Below, piece after piece: positions 8,911 to 18,630 of a stretch of DNA of 64,000 nt (positions are counted from its first letter, which is position 1; the number at the start of each line of letters is the position of its first letter). Origin of the DNA: Ferribacterium limneticum (lineage in GTDB: Bacteria; Pseudomonadota; Gammaproteobacteria; Burkholderiales; Rhodocyclaceae). The DNA is taken from positions 1,596,501 to 1,660,500 of the forward strand of contig NZ_CP075189.1 in assembly GCF_020510565.1 (NCBI RefSeq), read 5' to 3'. A program made the translations under genes and the position numbers. The notes below the pieces were generated by a model. That model saw only the letters and a program-made list of their open reading frames with translations. It ran no database searches and was not told where the DNA came from.

Positions 8911-9744
8911 ATGCAAAACCACTCCCGATCTCGTCGCGGCGGCCTGAAGCAGGCAAAGAGCGTGGGCATTTTTCGACGCTTTCATAGCGAGAACATGATG
9001 CAGACCAGCTCGGCTCTGGCCTTCACGACCCTGATGGCATTGGTCCCCTTGGTGGCAGTCGTGCTCTCGGTGGCCGGGGCCATTCCTTTCCTTGATTCAC
9101 TGGTGGCGCGGCTCGATCTTTTGATTCGTGAGGCCTTGCTGCCACCCGGTGCAGCGGGGGCCATTGCCGGCAACATTGGCAAGTTTTCGCACAAGGCGCA
9201 GCGCTTGACGCTGGCCGGCATTGCGGTGCTGAGCGTCACTGCATTCCTGCTCATGAACACCATCGAGCGGGCGTTCAATCACCTCTGGCAAGTCCAGCCG
9301 CGGCCCTTGCTGGCTCGCTTGCGCTTGTACGCTTTCGTGATGGCCGTCTGGCCTTTCGTTTTGGGGGCGGTGGCCGGTGCGATGTCGTTTGCCGTGACGA
9401 CATCGCTGGGCTGGTTCGACGAGCCGGTCTGGTTCCGGCGCTTTGCCCTGAAAGCTGTCGCAGTGGTGCTGCTTGGCCTGTTTTTCTCGTTTCTTTATTA
9501 CGCAGTTCCGAATGCCCAGGTTACGCGGCGCGCTGCGTTGACCGGCGGTATTTTTGCCACGCTGGCCTTCTCGGTCATGCAAAAAGTGTTTGAAGTCTTT
9601 CTGGTCAGCTCGGCCATGCTCAAAAGCATCTACGGCGCGTTTGCCGTCTTTCCGGTATTCCTTGTCTGGCTCCACCTGTCGTGGGCGGTGGTCCTCTTTG
9701 GCGGCCTGGTCGCCGCCAGCCTCAATCGTCCGGCAAGACGCTGA
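8911..9744 (+). CDS. YihY/virulence factor BrkB family membrane protein
   Basis: A 277-residue polytopic protein with about six transmembrane helices. Family signatures are SALAFTTLMALVPLVAVVLS near the N-terminus, MNTIERAFNHLWQV, and the C-terminal GAFAVFPVFLVWLHLSWAVVLFG. It was formerly called ribonuclease BN by mistake; the actual function is unknown and a transporter-like role is suspected. The ATG at 8911 is used because upstream codons would run into the divergent wrbA start. The 3' end overlaps the next, convergent gene by 23 bp. Confidence 0.88.
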   Translation: MQNHSRSRRGGLKQAKSVGIFRRFHSENMMQTSSALAFTTLMALVPLVAVVLSVAGAIPFLDSLVARLDLLIREALLPPGAAGAIAGNIGKFSHKAQRLTLAGIAVLSVTAFLLMNTIERAFNHLWQVQPRPLLARLRLYAFVMAVWPFVLGAVAGAMSFAVTTSLGWFDEPVWFRRFALKAVAVVLLGLFFSFLYYAVPNAQVTRRAALTGGIFATLAFSVMQKVFEVFLVSSAMLKSIYGAFAVFPVFLVWLHLSWAVVLFGGLVAASLNRPARR

Positions 9745-11230
9745 AAATTTCGATGGCGCTGGTCTGCTCATCGAGACTGGTAGCCTGAACTTCGCGAACT
9801 TCCAGATTGTCGGCCTCGATCAAGACGATGATTCGCCGGGTATTTTCTCTTAACAGGCCAGCCGGGACCACCAGTGACTGCGTCGGCCGCAATGGTGGCG
9901 TGGCAGGGAGGATGAGCGCGGCAATATTGCTCGACTCCAGGGCGTAGGTATGGGTGATTTCCACGGCGGTAGCCCGGGGGGCCAGTATCTGCAAACCCAG
10001 TTCAATGTGTTCGGGGTTCTCCGATACGGCCCAGCGGATAATGCAGACGTGCCACGTCGGCGTCACCTCGGAGTGGTCACCCAGGGCCTGCAGGGCAACA
10101 ATGTCGCCAACACGCAGGTACTGGGTTTGCCCCGACATGTGCATCAACGAGAAGCCATCAGGGCTTTCGTTGGTGATCATCCATTCGCTCAGCTCCGTTG
10201 GCGTTTGCCGGGACTTCATCAGGTGCCAGAGATTGCCGAGGCCGGAACAAAGGTTGGCGCGATAGGACTGGCGCCGACGCGAGAAGCGTCGCTTGCTGGG
10301 GTGTCCCCAGAGCCGGTTCAGGCGCAACAGCGTACTCGGACCGACGCTGGTATCGGCGAATGGCGGCAGGCCCAGTGTCTCGGCGGGAATTCCCTGGAGG
10401 AGTGCGGTGCGTTGTTTCAGGGCAATTTCGGCAATGGCGTCGCAGGAAAAATAGAGCACCCTGGCATCCGGCGTCGGGATCCGCCGGATCAGTGCATGGG
10501 CCGGAAAGTCCTTGTCGAGATCGACCCAGAAAATGCCACCGCTGTCGAGCGGCGGGCTTTCGAGAAGATCAATGGGTGGGATGCAGTCGCTGATGAACTT
10601 GTTGATGAATTCGAGTTCTGGCGGTGAGAATGAAGCTGGCTGCGCCGCTGCGGCCAGCAGAATGCCGGTATAAATCTGGCGAATGCTCGGCGTGCCTTGT
10701 GGCCCGGGAAAGTCTTCAAGGCCAAGGCGCCGTGCCGTGAAAAATGCCGAATGCAACACTTGCCAGAGGCCGGGTGACGGCGGGGCGGCAATCAAATGGG
10801 TGATCCGGACCTGCCAGCCTATCGTGTGCATTGCCCGCCGCAGGGATGTATGGGGTACGCGTGACGAGCTCGGTCCTTCTGGGTCGAACAGCTCGGCCAG
10901 GGTGTTGAAATAATCCTGCGTCAGGGTTTCGAGCACATCGAGCAGAATGCGGACACGCTGACGCTGCTTGCGGGAAATGGGCAGGGATACCTCATTCAGG
11001 CGCGGCAATTCGCCGTTGGCGACGCGTTCGGCCTGGCCAAAGAGCAGGTCGAGCAATTTCAGGCGCTGGGAGTTGGGAACGGGTGCCTCACGCAGCAGCA
11101 GAAGCTGGCGATAGAGTTGATCAGCGTCGTCAGAGCCGGTTCTTCCATGTGCCAGAGCCAGCCATTCAAGAATGCTCTTGATGTTGGCGTCGGGGGCGGC
11201 TGGTGAAAGGGTGTCCGGTGAAGTGATCAT
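9722..11230 (-). CDS. Conserved hypothetical protein, possible PilZ-like C-terminus
   Basis: A soluble protein of 502 residues with no signal peptide or membrane helix. I do not recognise the N-terminal 300 residues, which are helical and Leu-rich. Around residues 310-370 it has SKRRFSRRRQSYRANLCSGL, then a beta-rich region (SPDGFSLMHMSG, LRVGDIVALQ, WHVCIIRWAV) resembling PilZ-type c-di-GMP domains with an N-terminal arginine patch. That domain call is inference. It has its own promoter region before rpsP, and long homologues are known in betaproteobacteria, from memory. Confidence 0.6.
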   Translation of the reverse strand: MITSPDTLSPAAPDANIKSILEWLALAHGRTGSDDADQLYRQLLLLREAPVPNSQRLKLLDLLFGQAERVANGELPRLNEVSLPISRKQRQRVRILLDVLETLTQDYFNTLAELFDPEGPSSSRVPHTSLRRAMHTIGWQVRITHLIAAPPSPGLWQVLHSAFFTARRLGLEDFPGPQGTPSIRQIYTGILLAAAAQPASFSPPELEFINKFISDCIPPIDLLESPPLDSGGIFWVDLDKDFPAHALIRRIPTPDARVLYFSCDAIAEIALKQRTALLQGIPAETLGLPPFADTSVGPSTLLRLNRLWGHPSKRRFSRRRQSYRANLCSGLGNLWHLMKSRQTPTELSEWMITNESPDGFSLMHMSGQTQYLRVGDIVALQALGDHSEVTPTWHVCIIRWAVSENPEHIELGLQILAPRATAVEITHTYALESSNIAALILPATPPLRPTQSLVVPAGLLRENTRRIIVLIEADNLEVREVQATSLDEQTSAIEIFSVLPDD

Positions 11231-11332
11231 GGCTTGCGCAGAATAACAAAAATTTACGTTTTCGCCATTGGCGTGCCTCCGTTTACGAACAGTGATCTGC
11301 TATCCGGCAGTATTTTCCAATTCCTAAGTGGC

Positions 11333-11360
11333 TTGTTTTTCCTTGGTAAAGCGCTATAAT
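11333..11360 (+). promoter_or_regulatory. Promoter of the rpsP operon
   Basis: A perfect -10 TATAAT (11355-11360) lies 16 bp after TTGTTT (11333-11338). The transcript would start about 30 bp before the rpsP ATG. No other plausible promoter occurs in the 165-bp gap between the divergent genes. Confidence 0.7.
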
Positions 11361-11395
11361 TCCGGGTCTTTTTTCCAGCTAACGAAAGTATTCCC

Positions 11396-11650
11396 ATGGT
11401 TGTTATCCGTCTTGCCCGTGGTGGCGCCAAGAAGCGCCCGTTCTACAACATGGTTGTTACCGATTCCCGCAATCGTCGTGACGGTCGTTTCGTTGAGCGT
11501 GTCGGCTTCTACAACCCGGTTGCTTCCGGCAATGCAGAGTCGCTGCGTATTTCCGTCGATCGTCTGGCCTACTGGCAGAGCAATGGCGCCCAGCTGTCCC
11601 CGACTGTTGCCCGTCTGGTCAAGCAGCACGCTGCTCAGCAAGCCGCCTAA
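11396..11650 (+). CDS. rpsP: 30S ribosomal protein S16
   Basis: An 84-residue protein beginning [21 protein letters not shown], with [19 protein letters not shown], the S16 signature. It binds 16S rRNA in the 5' domain and is needed for 30S assembly. It is first in rpsP-rimM-trmD-rplS, the same order as in Escherichia coli. Confidence 0.98.
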   Translation: MVVIRLARGGAKKRPFYNMVVTDSRNRRDGRFVERVGFYNPVASGNAESLRISVDRLAYWQSNGAQLSPTVARLVKQHAAQQAA

Positions 11651-11658
11651 GTTTTGTT

Positions 11659-12171
11659 TTGACCGGCAACGATATCGTCGTACTGGGTCGGCTGGCCGAC
11701 CCCTACGGGATTCAGGGCTGGCTTTGGTTGTACCCCTTCGGGGATGATCCGCTGGCCTGGGCAGAGATGCCCGTCTGGTGGATTGCGCGAGAAGGTGAGC
11801 CGTGGCGCGAATGCAGGCTGAAAAGCCTGAAAGCTCACGGTAACGGTGTAGTGGTGCTGTTGGATGGCGTTGCTGATCGTTCTGCCGCTGAATCGATGAA
11901 GGGTATTCTGGTCGGGGCGCCGCGCGAAGCGCTGCCAACGACTGACAAGAATGAGTTTTACTGGACTGATCTGATTGGTCTGGATGTCATCAATACCGCT
12001 GACGAGCGGCTCGGCAAGGTAGTCGGGTTGATCGAAACCGGGGCCAATGCCGTTTTGCGCGTCATGGGCGATGACCAGGTCGAGCGCCTTTTGCCGTTTG
12101 TTTCGGCTGTGGTGCTGACTGTCGAGAAGGAAGCCGGACAGATTCGAGTGGAGTGGGGCAGCGACTGGTGA
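11659..12171 (+). CDS. rimM: Ribosome maturation factor RimM
   Basis: It helps 30S maturation near the 16S 3' domain and binds S19. The N-terminal RimM beta-barrel has [21 protein letters not shown]; the C-terminal PRC-barrel has [22 protein letters not shown] and [21 protein letters not shown]. No ATG is available, so a TTG at 11659 is used. The stop overlaps the trmD start as GTGA. Confidence 0.95.
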   Translation: MTGNDIVVLGRLADPYGIQGWLWLYPFGDDPLAWAEMPVWWIAREGEPWRECRLKSLKAHGNGVVVLLDGVADRSAAESMKGILVGAPREALPTTDKNEFYWTDLIGLDVINTADERLGKVVGLIETGANAVLRVMGDDQVERLLPFVSAVVLTVEKEAGQIRVEWGSDW

Positions 12172-12932
12172 TCCGGTTTGACTGCATTACCCTCTTTCCG
12201 GAGATGTTCGTGGCGGTAACGGAAAGTGGCATTACCCGTCGGGCGCTGGAAGAGCTGCGCTGGCAGTGGCAAGGCTGGAATCCTCGCGATTTCGCCGAGA
12301 ACACCTGGCGACGGGTCGATGATCGTCCTTTCGGCGGTGGGCCGGGCATGCTGATGCAGCCGGGGCCGCTGGAGAAGGCGATTGCTGCAGCCAAGACGCA
12401 GCAGCGTGAGGCGGGGCTGGCGAAGAGCCGGGTCATCTACCTCTCGCCGCAGGGCGCGCCGCTCACCCACGAACGGGTGATGCAGTTGGCGACGGGCGAT
12501 GAAGGGCTGATCCTTCTTTGCGGTCGTTATGAAGGAATTGACGAGCGGCTGATCGAGCGCTGTGTCGATGAAGAAATTTCGATCGGGGATTTTGTGCTTT
12601 CCGGTGGCGAGTTGCCGGCGATGGCCTTGATAGACGCCGTTGTCCGCCAGTTGCCGGGAGTGCTCGGAGATGCCGCTTCGGCATTGGAAGATTCGTTTGT
12701 CGGTGGTTTGCTGGATTGTCCGCACTACACCCGCCCAGAGGTTTATGAGGGCGAGGCGGTGCCGGCGGTTTTGCTTTCAGGAGACCACAAAAAAATTCGA
12801 CGCTGGCGGCTTAAACAGTCGCTGGCCCGAACCCGGCAGCGCCGGCCGGATTTACTGGCGCACCGCAGTTTGACCGCGGAAGAAACGCAACTACTCACGG
12901 AAATTTCCGGAGAGGAGCAATGCGGTGAGTAA
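12168..12932 (+). CDS. trmD: tRNA (guanine-N1)-methyltransferase TrmD
   Basis: It methylates G37 of tRNAs next to the anticodon and prevents frameshifting. The deep trefoil-knot SAM site is visible as [15 protein letters not shown] and [15 protein letters not shown]. The N-terminus is [13 protein letters not shown] and the linker [17 protein letters not shown] is conserved. The start is the GTG at 12168, overlapping the rimM stop; this gives the usual length of about 254 residues. A further in-frame GTG at 12153 is less likely. Confidence 0.96.
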   Translation: MIRFDCITLFPEMFVAVTESGITRRALEELRWQWQGWNPRDFAENTWRRVDDRPFGGGPGMLMQPGPLEKAIAAAKTQQREAGLAKSRVIYLSPQGAPLTHERVMQLATGDEGLILLCGRYEGIDERLIERCVDEEISIGDFVLSGGELPAMALIDAVVRQLPGVLGDAASALEDSFVGGLLDCPHYTRPEVYEGEAVPAVLLSGDHKKIRRWRLKQSLARTRQRRPDLLAHRSLTAEETQLLTEISGEEQCGE

Positions 12933-12957
12933 GTGTTTATAAATTAAAGGATCTCAC

Positions 12958-13338
12958 ATGAACCTGATTGAACAGTTGGAAAAAGAAGAAATTGCTCGTC
13001 TGGGCAAGACCATTCCTGATTTCGCACCGGGCGACACCATCGTCGTGCAAGTGAAGGTCAAGGAAGGTAACCGCGAGCGTCTGCAGGCTTACGAAGGCGT
13101 CGTTATCGCCAAGCGTAACCGCGGCCTGAACTCTGCTTTCACCGTGCGCAAGATATCGTCTGGTGAAGGCGTCGAGCGTACTTTCCAGACCTATTCCCCG
13201 CTGGTCGCTTCGGTCGAAGTGAAGCGCCGTGGTGATGTCCGCCGCGCCAAGCTGTACTACCTGCGCGAGCGTTCTGGCAAGTCGGCACGTATCAAGGAAA
13301 AGCTGGTCCGCAAGGAAAAGCCGGTCGCTGCTGCTTAA
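12958..13338 (+). CDS. rplS: 50S ribosomal protein L19
   Basis: A 126-residue protein: [20 protein letters not shown], then [20 protein letters not shown] and the typical [23 protein letters not shown]. It sits at the 30S-50S interface. Its last ten residues (KEKPVAAA end) are a slightly longer tail than in enterobacteria. It is the last gene of the rpsP operon; a strong terminator follows. Confidence 0.98.
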   Translation: MNLIEQLEKEEIARLGKTIPDFAPGDTIVVQVKVKEGNRERLQAYEGVVIAKRNRGLNSAFTVRKISSGEGVERTFQTYSPLVASVEVKRRGDVRRAKLYYLRERSGKSARIKEKLVRKEKPVAAA

Positions 13339-13355
13339 GCGATTGTTCCGGATTG

Positions 13356-13382
13356 AAAAAGGGCGCCTCGGCGCCCTTTTTT
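13356..13382 (+). terminator. Rho-independent terminator of the rpsP operon
   Basis: GGGCGCC (13361-13367), a TC loop and GGCGCCC (13370-13376), preceded by AAAAA and followed by TTTTTT. It is a strong intrinsic terminator. Confidence 0.92.
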
Positions 13383-13385
13383 ATT

Positions 13386-13444
13386 GATTTCGATTTTGGT
13401 CAATTTTTACGGTAGACCGTAGCAAGCCCGGTTGACCGTGGAAG
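13386..13444 (+). repeat. Dispersed repeat, compound copy with two cores
   Basis: A T-rich arm (GATTTCGATTTTGGTCAATT) leads to a first core GGTAGACCGTAGCAA (13411-13425) and a second core CGGTTGACCGTGGAAG (13429-13444). Both core variants of the family, GTAGCAA and GTGGAAG, occur side by side. It lies between the rplS terminator and the folE2 stop codon. Confidence 0.75.
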
Positions 13445-13472
13445 TCACGTTTGTGACCTCCATCGTCCCAAA

Positions 13473-14291
13473 TCAGCTCGCGCAGTGTGCGCTGGGGTTC
13501 TTCTTGTCGTTCTCGATCAGGGCGTAGGCCGAGTGATTGTGGATCGACTCGAAATTCTCGGATTCGACGACGTAGGCATCGACACGCACTTCGGCATTGA
13601 GACGGGCGGCGACGTCGCGGACCATGTCTTCGACGAACTTGGGATTGTCGTAGGCGCGTTCGGTGACGTACTTTTCGTCCGGGCGCTTGAGCAGGCCGAA
13701 TAGTTCGCAGGAGGCTTCCTGCTCGACGAGCTGGACGATTTCCTCGATCCAGACGAAGTCGTTGGTGCGGGCCGTGACGGTGACGTGCGAGCGCTGGTTG
13801 TGGGCACCGTACTCGGAGATTTTCTTCGAGCAGGGGCACAGGCTGGTCACCGGCACGACGACCTTGACCGAGGTGGCGATTTCACCGTGGCAGATGTCGC
13901 CGATGAAGGTGACATCGTAGTCCATCAGGCTCTGGACACCGGAAATGGGCGCCGTCTTGTTGATGAAATACGGGAAGTTCATCTCGATGTGCCCGGTTTC
14001 GGCTTCGAGCTTGGCGACCATGTCGCGCAGCATGACCGGAAAGTTTTCGACCGAGATTTCGCGTTCGTGGCTGTTCAGGATCTCCACGAAGCGCGACATG
14101 TGCGTGCCCTTGAAGTTGTGCGGCAGGCCAACGTACATGTTGAACATGGCGATGGTGTGCTGGACGCCAGTCGATTTGTCCTGGACCTTGATCGGGTGGC
14201 GGATGGACTTGATGCCGACCTTGTTGATGGCGATGTGGCGCGTGTCGACGGTGTTCTGGACGTCAGCGATAGGGGCGTTCGGGGTGTTCAT
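13473..14291 (-). CDS. folE2: GTP cyclohydrolase FolE2 (type IB)
   Basis: It converts GTP to dihydroneopterin triphosphate for folate and, in many bacteria, queuosine synthesis; type IB enzymes can use metals other than zinc. The sequence has the IB signature: catalytic Cys in [21 protein letters not shown] (Cys152/Cys154), Glu and His metal ligands and the [12 protein letters not shown] strand. The length is 272 residues. It begins 18 bp after the dxs stop and may belong to the xseB-ispA-dxs operon. QueG of queuosine synthesis is also encoded in this window. Confidence 0.95.
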   Translation of the reverse strand: MNTPNAPIADVQNTVDTRHIAINKVGIKSIRHPIKVQDKSTGVQHTIAMFNMYVGLPHNFKGTHMSRFVEILNSHEREISVENFPVMLRDMVAKLEAETGHIEMNFPYFINKTAPISGVQSLMDYDVTFIGDICHGEIATSVKVVVPVTSLCPCSKKISEYGAHNQRSHVTVTARTNDFVWIEEIVQLVEQEASCELFGLLKRPDEKYVTERAYDNPKFVEDMVRDVAARLNAEVRVDAYVVESENFESIHNHSAYALIENDKKNPSAHCAS

Positions 14292-14309
14292 GGGCTGTTC
14301 TTCAATGAA

Positions 14310-16166
14310 TTATTGTGGGGTGGTCCTGGCCCGTACTGCACGTACGATGCCGTCCTTGTCGAGGCCGAGTTCGGCCAGCAATTGTCCTTGTTCGCCGTGG
14401 TCGATGAAGCGGTCGGGCAGGCCGAGGCGAAGCACCGGCACGTTCAGTCCGCGTTCCGCCAGCACGCGCTCGATTTCCGAGCCGGCGCCGCCGATCACAG
14501 CGTTTTCTTCGACGCTGACAAGCAGCGAATGGTTCCCGGCCAGTTCGACAATCAGATCGACATCGAGCGGTTTGACGAAGCGCATGTTGGCGACCGTGGC
14601 ATCAAGTTCCTCGCCAGCGGCTAGCGCGGCCGGGACGAGACTGCCGAAAGCGAGCAAGGCGACGTCCTTGCCGCGGCGGCGAATTTCGCCCTTGCCAACG
14701 GGCAGCGTGTCGAGATTGCATGCCGGAACCTTGCCGGTACCGCCACCGCGCGGGTAACGGACCATGCTCGGGCCATCCAGCCCATAAGCGGTGGATAGCA
14801 TCTGGCGGCATTCGGCTTCATCGGCTGGCGCCATGACGACCATGTTCGGGATGCAGGTGACGAAGGAGAGGTCGAAGGTGCCGTGGTGCGTCGGGCCATC
14901 GGCGCCAACCAGACCGCCGCGGTCGACCGCGAAAACGACGGGCAGATTCTGCAGGGCGACGTCATGCACCAACTGGTCATAGCCGCGCTGCAGGAAGGTC
15001 GAGTAGATGGCGACGACCGGCTTCAATCCCTCGCAGGCCAGACCGGCGGCGAAGGTGACGGCGTGCTGTTCGGCGATACCGACATCAAAATAGCGGTCGG
15101 CATGTTCGGCCGAGAAGCGCACCATGCCCGAGCCTTCGCGCATGGCCGGGGTGATGGCGACGAGCCGCGAATCGGCCTTGGCCATGTCGCACAGCCAGTC
15201 GCCGAAAACCTGCGTGTAGGTCAGCTTGGCGGGGCCCTTGGCAGACTGGATGCCGTCGCAGGCGGTGAACTTGCCGACGCCGTGGTAAAGAATCGGGTCG
15301 TTCTCGGCCAGCTTGTAGCCTTGGCCCTTCTTGGTGATGACGTGCAGGAACTTCGGACCCTTGAGTTTCTTGAGGTTTTCCAGCGTCGGGATCAGGGCGT
15401 CGAGGTCGTGGCCGTCGATCGGGCCGTAGTAATGGAAGCCGAACTCCTCGAACAGCGTGCCGGGGGCAATCATGCCCTTGACGTGTTCTTCGGCGCGGCG
15501 CGCCAGTTCGAGCAGCGGCGGGGCGAAGCCGAGCATGTGGCGACCGGCCTCGCGGGCGACGTTGTAGGTCTTGCTCGAGGTCAGGCGGGTCAGGATGTTG
15601 TTGAGCGCACCGACCGGCGGCGAGATCGACATCTCGTTGTCGTTGAGGATGACCAGCATGTCGGCATCGGCGACGCCGGCGTTGTTCATGGCTTCGAAGG
15701 CCATGCCGGCCGACATCGCGCCGTCGCCGATGATGGCGATGGCCTTGCGGTCCTCGCCCTTGTGTTTGGCGGCCAGCGCCATGCCGAGGGCGGCGGAGAT
15801 CGAGGTCGACGAATGGCCGACGCCGAAGGTGTCGTACGGGCTCTCGGCGCGTTTCGGGAAGCCGGAAACGCCGCCGTGCATGCGCAGCGTGCTCATTCCT
15901 TCGCGGCGGCCGGTCAGGATCTTGTGGGCGTAGCACTGGTGGCCGACGTCCCAGACCAGGCGGTCTTCAGGCGTGTTGAAGACGGCGTGCAGGGCGATGG
16001 TCAGTTCGACCGTGCCGAGGTTGGACGACAGGTGGCCGCCGGTTTTCGAGACGGAGTCGATGAGGAAGGCGCGCAGTTCGGTCGCCAGTTGCGGCAATTG
16101 CTTGCGGTCCAGCCGGCGCAGGTCGGCCGGGCTGTTGATGCTTTCAAGCAGGCGGGAAGCGGTCAT
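14310..16166 (-). CDS. dxs: 1-deoxy-D-xylulose-5-phosphate synthase
   Basis: First enzyme of the MEP isoprenoid pathway, joining pyruvate and glyceraldehyde 3-phosphate with thiamine diphosphate. The motifs are [16 protein letters not shown], the ThDP motif [18 protein letters not shown], the catalytic Glu in [18 protein letters not shown] and the C-terminal transketolase domain. The length of 618 is normal. Its ATG overlaps the ispA stop as TAATG. It supplies the pathway whose last enzyme, IspH, is encoded at 32995. Confidence 0.97.
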   Translation of the reverse strand: MTASRLLESINSPADLRRLDRKQLPQLATELRAFLIDSVSKTGGHLSSNLGTVELTIALHAVFNTPEDRLVWDVGHQCYAHKILTGRREGMSTLRMHGGVSGFPKRAESPYDTFGVGHSSTSISAALGMALAAKHKGEDRKAIAIIGDGAMSAGMAFEAMNNAGVADADMLVILNDNEMSISPPVGALNNILTRLTSSKTYNVAREAGRHMLGFAPPLLELARRAEEHVKGMIAPGTLFEEFGFHYYGPIDGHDLDALIPTLENLKKLKGPKFLHVITKKGQGYKLAENDPILYHGVGKFTACDGIQSAKGPAKLTYTQVFGDWLCDMAKADSRLVAITPAMREGSGMVRFSAEHADRYFDVGIAEQHAVTFAAGLACEGLKPVVAIYSTFLQRGYDQLVHDVALQNLPVVFAVDRGGLVGADGPTHHGTFDLSFVTCIPNMVVMAPADEAECRQMLSTAYGLDGPSMVRYPRGGGTGKVPACNLDTLPVGKGEIRRRGKDVALLAFGSLVPAALAAGEELDATVANMRFVKPLDVDLIVELAGNHSLLVSVEENAVIGGAGSEIERVLAERGLNVPVLRLGLPDRFIDHGEQGQLLAELGLDKDGIVRAVRARTTPQ

Positions 16167-17059
16167 TAGAATTGCCGATGGCAGATGAAGTCGGCCAGTT
16201 GGGTCAGCCGGGCTGCCCGTTCACCGAAAATGGAGAGGGCGTCTAGGGCGTCAGCGCGCAGTTCGTCGGCGTAGGCGCGGGCGGCTTCGAGGCCGAGCAG
16301 GCTGACGTAGGTCGGCTTGTCGGCCGCTTCGTCCTTGCCGGCAGTCTTGCCGAGGGTGGCGGTGCTGGCGGTGCAGTCGAGGATGTCGTCGACGACCTGG
16401 AAGAGCAGGCCGGCGCGCTTGGCGAAACGGTCGAGATTGGCGCGTTCCTCGGTTGAAAGCGGCTTGCCGGCCAGGGCGCCGAGGAGCACAGCGGCGCGGA
16501 TCAGGGCACCGGTCTTCAGGGCGTGCATGAGTTCCAGCTCAGGCTGGTTGAGCGACTTGCCAACCGAGGCGAGGTCGATGGCCTGACCACCGGCCATGCC
16601 GCGCGAACCGCTGGCGTGGGCGAGCAGGGCGATCATTTCGAGTTGCTGTTTCGGTTCGCCGATGGGCTGGCTGGCGAGCAGTTCGAAGGCCAGCGTCTGC
16701 AGGCTGTCGCCGACGAGCAGGGCGGTCGGCTCGTCGAATTCGACGTGGCAGGTCGGCCGGCCGCGACGCAGCACGTCGTCGTCCATGCACGGCAGGTCGT
16801 CGTGCACCAGCGAATAGGCGTGGATCATTTCGACGGCGCTGGCGACGATGTCGAGCGTTTCCGGCGTGGCGCCGGTCAGTTGGCCGGCGGCGTGGGCGAG
16901 CAACGGGCGAACGCGCTTGCCACCACCGAGCGTGGCGTAGCGCATGGCGTCGTGCAGGCGGGCGGGGATGCAGTCGCTGCCTGGCAGGAAGCGGGCGAGG
17001 GCGGATTCGGCGCGGTCTTGCGTGACGGCCATCCATTCGGCAAACGGGGTGGCGCTCAT
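16166..17059 (-). CDS. ispA: Farnesyl diphosphate synthase (polyprenyl synthetase)
   Basis: It elongates dimethylallyl diphosphate with isopentenyl diphosphate. The first aspartate-rich motif is [17 protein letters not shown] and the second is [19 protein letters not shown] binds substrate. The four-residue insertion in the first motif is typical of bacterial farnesyl synthases, which favours IspA over longer-chain enzymes. The length is 297. It is coupled to xseB (ATGA overlap) and to dxs (TAATG). Confidence 0.95.
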   Translation of the reverse strand: MSATPFAEWMAVTQDRAESALARFLPGSDCIPARLHDAMRYATLGGGKRVRPLLAHAAGQLTGATPETLDIVASAVEMIHAYSLVHDDLPCMDDDVLRRGRPTCHVEFDEPTALLVGDSLQTLAFELLASQPIGEPKQQLEMIALLAHASGSRGMAGGQAIDLASVGKSLNQPELELMHALKTGALIRAAVLLGALAGKPLSTEERANLDRFAKRAGLLFQVVDDILDCTASTATLGKTAGKDEAADKPTYVSLLGLEAARAYADELRADALDALSIFGERAARLTQLADFICHRQF

Positions 17060-17295
17060 TGCGCCTCCAGCGTCTTGCGGTCGACGTCCTTGAATTCGCC
17101 GTTTTCGAGGATGCGGATCTGTTCTTCGGCGTTGGCGAGCTGGCCCTGGCAGTGCTTCATGAGTTCCATGCCGCGCTTGTAGGCGGCGATGGAGGCTTCG
17201 AGCTCGAGTTTGCCGCCTTCCATGCTGGAGACGATGTTTTCGAGCTCGGCGAGTGCCGTCTCGAATTTCATGTCGGCGATGGGCTTTGTGGCCAT
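17056..17295 (-). CDS. xseB: Exodeoxyribonuclease VII small subunit
   Basis: A 79-residue protein with the core FETALAELENIVSSMEGGKLELEASIAAYKRGMELMKHC, broken here only for naming the family; it forms a coiled helical hairpin that caps XseA. The ATG at 17295 is chosen because upstream in-frame codons have no conserved sequence. It leads the xseB-ispA-dxs operon, a widespread arrangement. XseA is not in the window. Confidence 0.93.
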   Translation of the reverse strand: MATKPIADMKFETALAELENIVSSMEGGKLELEASIAAYKRGMELMKHCQGQLANAEEQIRILENGEFKDVDRKTLEAQ

Positions 17296-17356
17296 GTTTG
17301 AGGCGATCAAGGAAACACGCGAAAATACTCTATCAAGGGGCGCCCGGTCAAATATC

Positions 17357-17375
17357 GGGGTAAAATATCTACCCC
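17357..17375. promoter_or_regulatory. Palindrome in the xseB/Rieske divergent promoter region
   Basis: GGGGTAAAATATCTACCCC is an inverted repeat (GGGGTA/TACCCC) that contains a TAAAAT -10 candidate, 26 bp before the Rieske gene ATG. It could be an operator or an RNA hairpin at the 5' end. The regulator is not known. Confidence 0.4.
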
Positions 17376-17401
17376 TTTTTAACCCCCGCTGAAGGCTTGG
17401 C

Positions 17402-18535
17402 ATGACCGACATGGCGACTCTGTCCCGGTTGGCCCCCGCAGTTTCCCAACTGCCGGTGGACTGGTATTTCGACGAGAAGATTTTTGAGCTGGAGAAAAAG
17501 CTCATCTTCGATGCCGGTCCGGGCTATGTCGGTCACCAACTGATGGTGCCGAACGCGGGGGATTACCGTTCGCTCGAGTGGAAGGACCACGGCCAGATGC
17601 TGCTCAACGGCGGCAATGAAGGGCCGAATGCCGGCAACTGGCAGATGTCGAACGTCTGCCGTCATCGTCAGGCGATCATGCTGCAGGGGTCGGGTACGCT
17701 GAACGGGCCGATCGTCTGCCCGATTCATCGGTGGACCTACGACCAGGGCGGTGACCTGATCGGCGCCCCGCATTTTCCGCAGAACCCCTGCCTGAACCTG
17801 AACAAGGCGAAGCTGGAAAACTGGAATGGGCTGCTTTTCAAGGGGCCGCGCTCGGCCACGGCTGACCTGGCCGGCATGAAGGTCGCGCCGGAACTCGATT
17901 TCACCGGCTACAAGCTCGACCACGTCGAGATGCACGAGTGCAACTACAACTGGAAGACTTTCATCGAGGTCTACCTCGAGGATTACCACGTCGCGCCTTA
18001 CCACCCGGGCCTCGGCAATTTCGTCACCTGCGACGACCTGACCTGGCAGTTCGGCGACTGGTATTCGGTGCAGCGCGTCGGCATTACTTCGTTGCAGAAA
18101 TCCGGCTCCAAGGCTTACGAGCGCTGGCAGAAGGCGGTTCGCGACATCTACGGGACGGAAGGCAAGACGCCGGAGCATGGCGCCATCTGGCTGACCTACT
18201 TCCCGAACATCATGGTCGAGTGGTATCCGCACGTGCTGGTCGTGTCGACGCTGATTCCGCAGGGTGTGAACAAGACGCTCAATGTCGTCGAGTTCTATTA
18301 CCCGGAGGACGTCGTCGATTTCGAGCGCGATTTCATCGAAGCCGAACGCGCCGCCTACATGGAAACGGCGATCGAGGACGACGACATCGGCGAACGCATG
18401 GACCGTGGTCGCTACGCGCTGATGAAGGAAGGTCGCAATGAGGTCGGGCCGTATCAAAGCCCGATGGAAGACGGCATGCAGCACTTCCACGAGTTCTATC
18501 GGCGGATCATGCAGACTGCCATCGAGACGCGCTGA
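17402..18535 (+). CDS. Rieske non-heme iron oxygenase, alpha-subunit type
   Basis: A 377-residue protein with a Rieske [2Fe-2S] domain: Cys86-x-His88 in NVCRHRQ and Cys106-x2-His109 in VCPIHRW. The catalytic domain has the iron-binding pair His196/His201 in EDYHVAPYHPG. It resembles choline/carnitine-monooxygenase-like ring-hydroxylating oxygenases, but no reductase, ferredoxin or beta subunit is nearby, so the substrate is unknown. It stands alone: divergent from xseB, with a perfect hairpin terminator behind it. Confidence 0.85.
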   Translation: MTDMATLSRLAPAVSQLPVDWYFDEKIFELEKKLIFDAGPGYVGHQLMVPNAGDYRSLEWKDHGQMLLNGGNEGPNAGNWQMSNVCRHRQAIMLQGSGTLNGPIVCPIHRWTYDQGGDLIGAPHFPQNPCLNLNKAKLENWNGLLFKGPRSATADLAGMKVAPELDFTGYKLDHVEMHECNYNWKTFIEVYLEDYHVAPYHPGLGNFVTCDDLTWQFGDWYSVQRVGITSLQKSGSKAYERWQKAVRDIYGTEGKTPEHGAIWLTYFPNIMVEWYPHVLVVSTLIPQGVNKTLNVVEFYYPEDVVDFERDFIEAERAAYMETAIEDDDIGERMDRGRYALMKEGRNEVGPYQSPMEDGMQHFHEFYRRIMQTAIETR

Positions 18536-18536
18536 C

Positions 18537-18575
18537 ATTTCAATTTCGGGCCTTTTTTCCGGTTGACCGTAGCAA
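18537..18575 (+). repeat. Dispersed repeat copy (GTAGCAA variant)
   Basis: The sequence is ATTTCAATTTCGGGCC, then TTTTTTCCGGTTGACC and GTAGCAA. It starts at the stop codon of the Rieske gene and ends just before a terminator hairpin. It is an ungapped 39-base match, about 30 of 39, to the copy inside ileS. Confidence 0.85.
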
Positions 18576-18577
18576 TG

Positions 18578-18605
18578 AAGGCGGCGGGGTAAAATCCGCC
18601 GCCTT
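18578..18605 (+). terminator. Perfect hairpin after the Rieske gene
   Basis: AAGGCGGCGG (18578-18587) pairs exactly with CCGCCGCCTT (18596-18605); the loop holds GGTAAAAT. A T-rich run (TTTGTCATTTTTT) follows. The loop could also serve as a -10 for the next gene, 26 bp downstream. Confidence 0.7.
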
Positions 18606-18630
18606 TGTCATTTTTTAGAGCCCACGCTTC

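Noticed and set aside
12868..12883. GTTTGACCGCGGAAG near the end of trmD
   Set aside because: Only the core is partly alike, with no arm; the residues SLTAEET are ordinary for TrmD.
14883..16169. A 428-codon open frame on the plus strand opposite dxs
   Set aside because: It is antisense to a clear dxs gene and its composition is what high-GC third positions produce; no known motif.
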